Shown one piece after another: positions 33,197 to 34,176 of a stretch of DNA of 34,176 bases (position 1 is its first letter; every line of letters starts with the position of its first letter). The DNA comes from an uncultured Lachnospiraceae bacterium. Lineage in GTDB: Bacteria; Bacillota; Clostridia; Lachnospirales; Lachnospiraceae. The DNA lies in the NCBI GenBank assembly GCA_904395885.1, contig CAJFOF010000064.1:1-34176 (forward strand), given 5' to 3'. The notes beneath the pieces are model-generated. The model did no database searches and was not told the DNA's origin. It worked only from the letters and a program-made list of their open reading frames with translations. Made by a program: the position numbers and the translations under genes.

Positions 33197-33925
33197 TCAG
33201 CGATTCAGTACGCTGCAGGCATCTACTGCAGACGCTGTCCCCATAATCTGGGGCAGGATCTCATCACGGCTTCCCTTTTTAGCAATCTGACCGTCTGCTA
33301 TCACAACGATCTCATCAGCAATGTTCAAAATCCGCTCCTGGTGGGAGATAATCAAAATAGAGCCGTTGGTGCTCTCTCTCATCCGCTCAAATACCTGAAT
33401 TAAATTCTGGAAGCTCCACAGGTCAATTCCTGCCTCCGGCTCGTCAAACACCGAAAGCTGAGTATTTCTGGCCAGAACCGTGGCGATCTCGATTCTCTTC
33501 AGCTCCCCTCCGGAAAGACTTGCATTGACTTCTCTGTTGATATAATCTTTGGCACACAGGCCCACTTCAGACAAATACTGGCATGCATCGGCCGCAGACA
33601 ATTTTTTCTTTGCTGCCAGACGGATCAAATCCAGAACCTGCACGCCTTTAAACCGGACAGGCTGCTGAAATGCAAAGCTGATTCCCATATTAGCTCTTTC
33701 CGTAATTCCAGCTTCTGTAATATCAGTTCCATTAAAAAGAATCCTTCCTGATGTGGGCTTGTAAATACCTGCTATCAGCTTTGCCATTGTAGACTTTCCG
33801 CCTCCGTTGGGTCCGGTAATTACCACAAATTTCCCCTCGTCAATTGTCAGGCTCAGATTCTTGATGATTTCTTTTTCTCCCCCTTCGCCTTTTACGTCAA
33901 AGGATATATTCTCTAATGTAAGCAT
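33197..33925 (-). CDS. sufC: Fe-S cluster assembly ATPase SufC
   Basis: A 242-residue ABC-type ATPase that drives conformational change of the SufB scaffold. It carries Walker A GPNGGGKST, Q-loop FAFQQPVRFKG, signature SLSGGELKRIEIA, Walker B VFDEPEAGID and the SHQE switch. GGAGG precedes the ATG at 33925. First gene of the pair, with a good SigA promoter. Confidence 0.95.
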   Translation of the reverse strand: MLTLENISFDVKGEGGEKEIIKNLSLTIDEGKFVVITGPNGGGKSTMAKLIAGIYKPTSGRILFNGTDITEAGITERANMGISFAFQQPVRFKGVQVLDLIRLAAKKKLSAADACQYLSEVGLCAKDYINREVNASLSGGELKRIEIATVLARNTQLSVFDEPEAGIDLWSFQNLIQVFERMRESTNGSILIISHQERILNIADEIVVIADGQIAKKGSRDEILPQIMGTASAVDACSVLNR

Positions 33926-33967
33926 GATTTCCTCCTGATTTGATTCTATAAACAACCTGCATTGGCT

Positions 33968-33996
33968 ATTATACACGATTTTCCTCTTCTTTACAA
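33968..33996 (-). promoter_or_regulatory. SigA-type promoter of sufCB
   Basis: -35 TTGTAA (33991-33996) and a perfect -10 TATAAT (33968-33973) lie 17 bp apart on the minus strand. The leader is ~38 nt and shows no clear operator. Confidence 0.75.
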
Positions 33997-34000
33997 CGAC

Positions 34001-34032
34001 AAAAGCGGAGGTATCCCGCCAGATACCCCGCT
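34001..34032 (-). terminator. Second hairpin terminator upstream of sufC
   Basis: On the minus strand, AGCGGGGTATC (34032-34022) pairs with GATACCTCCGCT (34015-34004) apart from one bulged base, then TTTTGTC follows. It backs up the tRNA terminator just before the suf promoter. Confidence 0.6.
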
Positions 34033-34040
34033 CCCTTGAG

Positions 34041-34082
34041 AAAGAAAAAATCCGAATCTATTTATCTCAAACAGATTCGGAT
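34041..34082 (-). terminator. Intrinsic terminator after tRNA-Leu
   Basis: ATCCGAATCT (34082-34073) pairs perfectly with AGATTCGGAT (34059-34050) on the minus strand and runs into TTTTTTCTTTC. Confidence 0.85.
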
Positions 34083-34094
34083 CTCATCATATCG

Positions 34095-34176
34095 TGCAGA
34101 AGAAGAGACTTGAACTCTCACGGTATTGCTACCACACGGACCTGAACCGTGCGCGTCTGCCAATTCCGCCACTTCT
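34095..34176 (-). tRNA. tRNA-Leu (anticodon CAG), 5' end cut by the window edge
   Basis: Minus-strand reading gives AGAAG (acceptor, first bases missing), D-arm GCGGAATTGGCAGACGC, anticodon arm CACGG-TTCAGGT-CCGTG with CAG as anticodon, and a long variable arm (TGGTAGCAATACC). The T-arm is GAGAGTTCAAGTCTCTT and the 3' acceptor CTTCTGCA. The long variable arm and CAG identify leucine. CCA is not encoded. About 1-2 bases of the 5' end lie outside. Confidence 0.9.

Noticed and set aside
1..34176. CRISPR arrays and replication origin
   Set aside because: No regularly spaced direct repeats, DnaA-box clusters or AT-rich unwinding region were noticed, although dnaG and rpoD are present.

Overview
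The window looks like chromosome from a spore-forming, anaerobic, low-to-mid GC Firmicute, most likely a Lachnospiraceae-type Clostridium. The grounds are the dgt-dnaG-rpoD-trmK cluster, a fused pyrBI pair, a minimal SufBC pair, a Csp-type germination subtilase, AGGAGG ribosome binding sites and the sigma factor SigK. Species cannot be named from this sequence alone.

The central result is that the late mother-cell sigma factor gene sigK is split in two. Its 5' part (about 11894-12159, minus strand) and its 3' part (1333-1707, minus strand) are separated by a 10,188-bp element. The element encodes a 499-residue large serine recombinase of the SpoIVCA type. Joining the two parts across a shared AAATG restores one 212-residue SigK frame, ...CVEN|EILMLLRASKK..., at the same codon position where I recall the Bacillus subtilis skin element sits. 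The two element ends carry 19-bp inverted arms (16/19 identical) which, on the excised circle, would form one 42-bp near-palindrome (attP). A 53-residue gene divergent from the recombinase has a good SigE-like promoter and is a candidate excision factor.

The element's cargo is not phage-like. On the minus strand it holds the recombinase, a response regulator, a histidine kinase and a lipoprotein. On the plus strand it holds the 53-residue gene, a NEW3-type exported protein, an ABC ATPase, an ABC-2 permease, a terminator, and a second response regulator and kinase. The last kinase codon lies inside the right attachment arm.

Left of the element is galE with its own promoter. Right of sigK (12.2-14.3 kb) is a purine operon: a SigA promoter, a ZTP riboswitch with an overlapping terminator, a PurO-type IMP cyclohydrolase and a stand-alone AICAR formyltransferase. 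Next (14.4-18.3 kb) is a second exporter operon: LolD/MacB-type ATPase, a 623-residue NEW3/CARDB-like membrane-anchored protein, and a MacB/FtsX permease, with overlapping genes.

From 18.4 to 25.9 kb are a hypothetical gene, pyrBI on the plus strand, the RNase P RNA gene on the minus strand, then a minus-strand run of a hypothetical protein, an SGNH hydrolase, a Nudix hydrolase and a TGS-uridine-kinase-like protein. From 25.1 to 29.9 kb is the macromolecular synthesis cluster (dgt, dnaG, rpoD, trmK). The right end holds a small XRE regulator with nested palindromes, a Csp-like protease, sufB/sufC and a partial tRNA-Leu(CAG).
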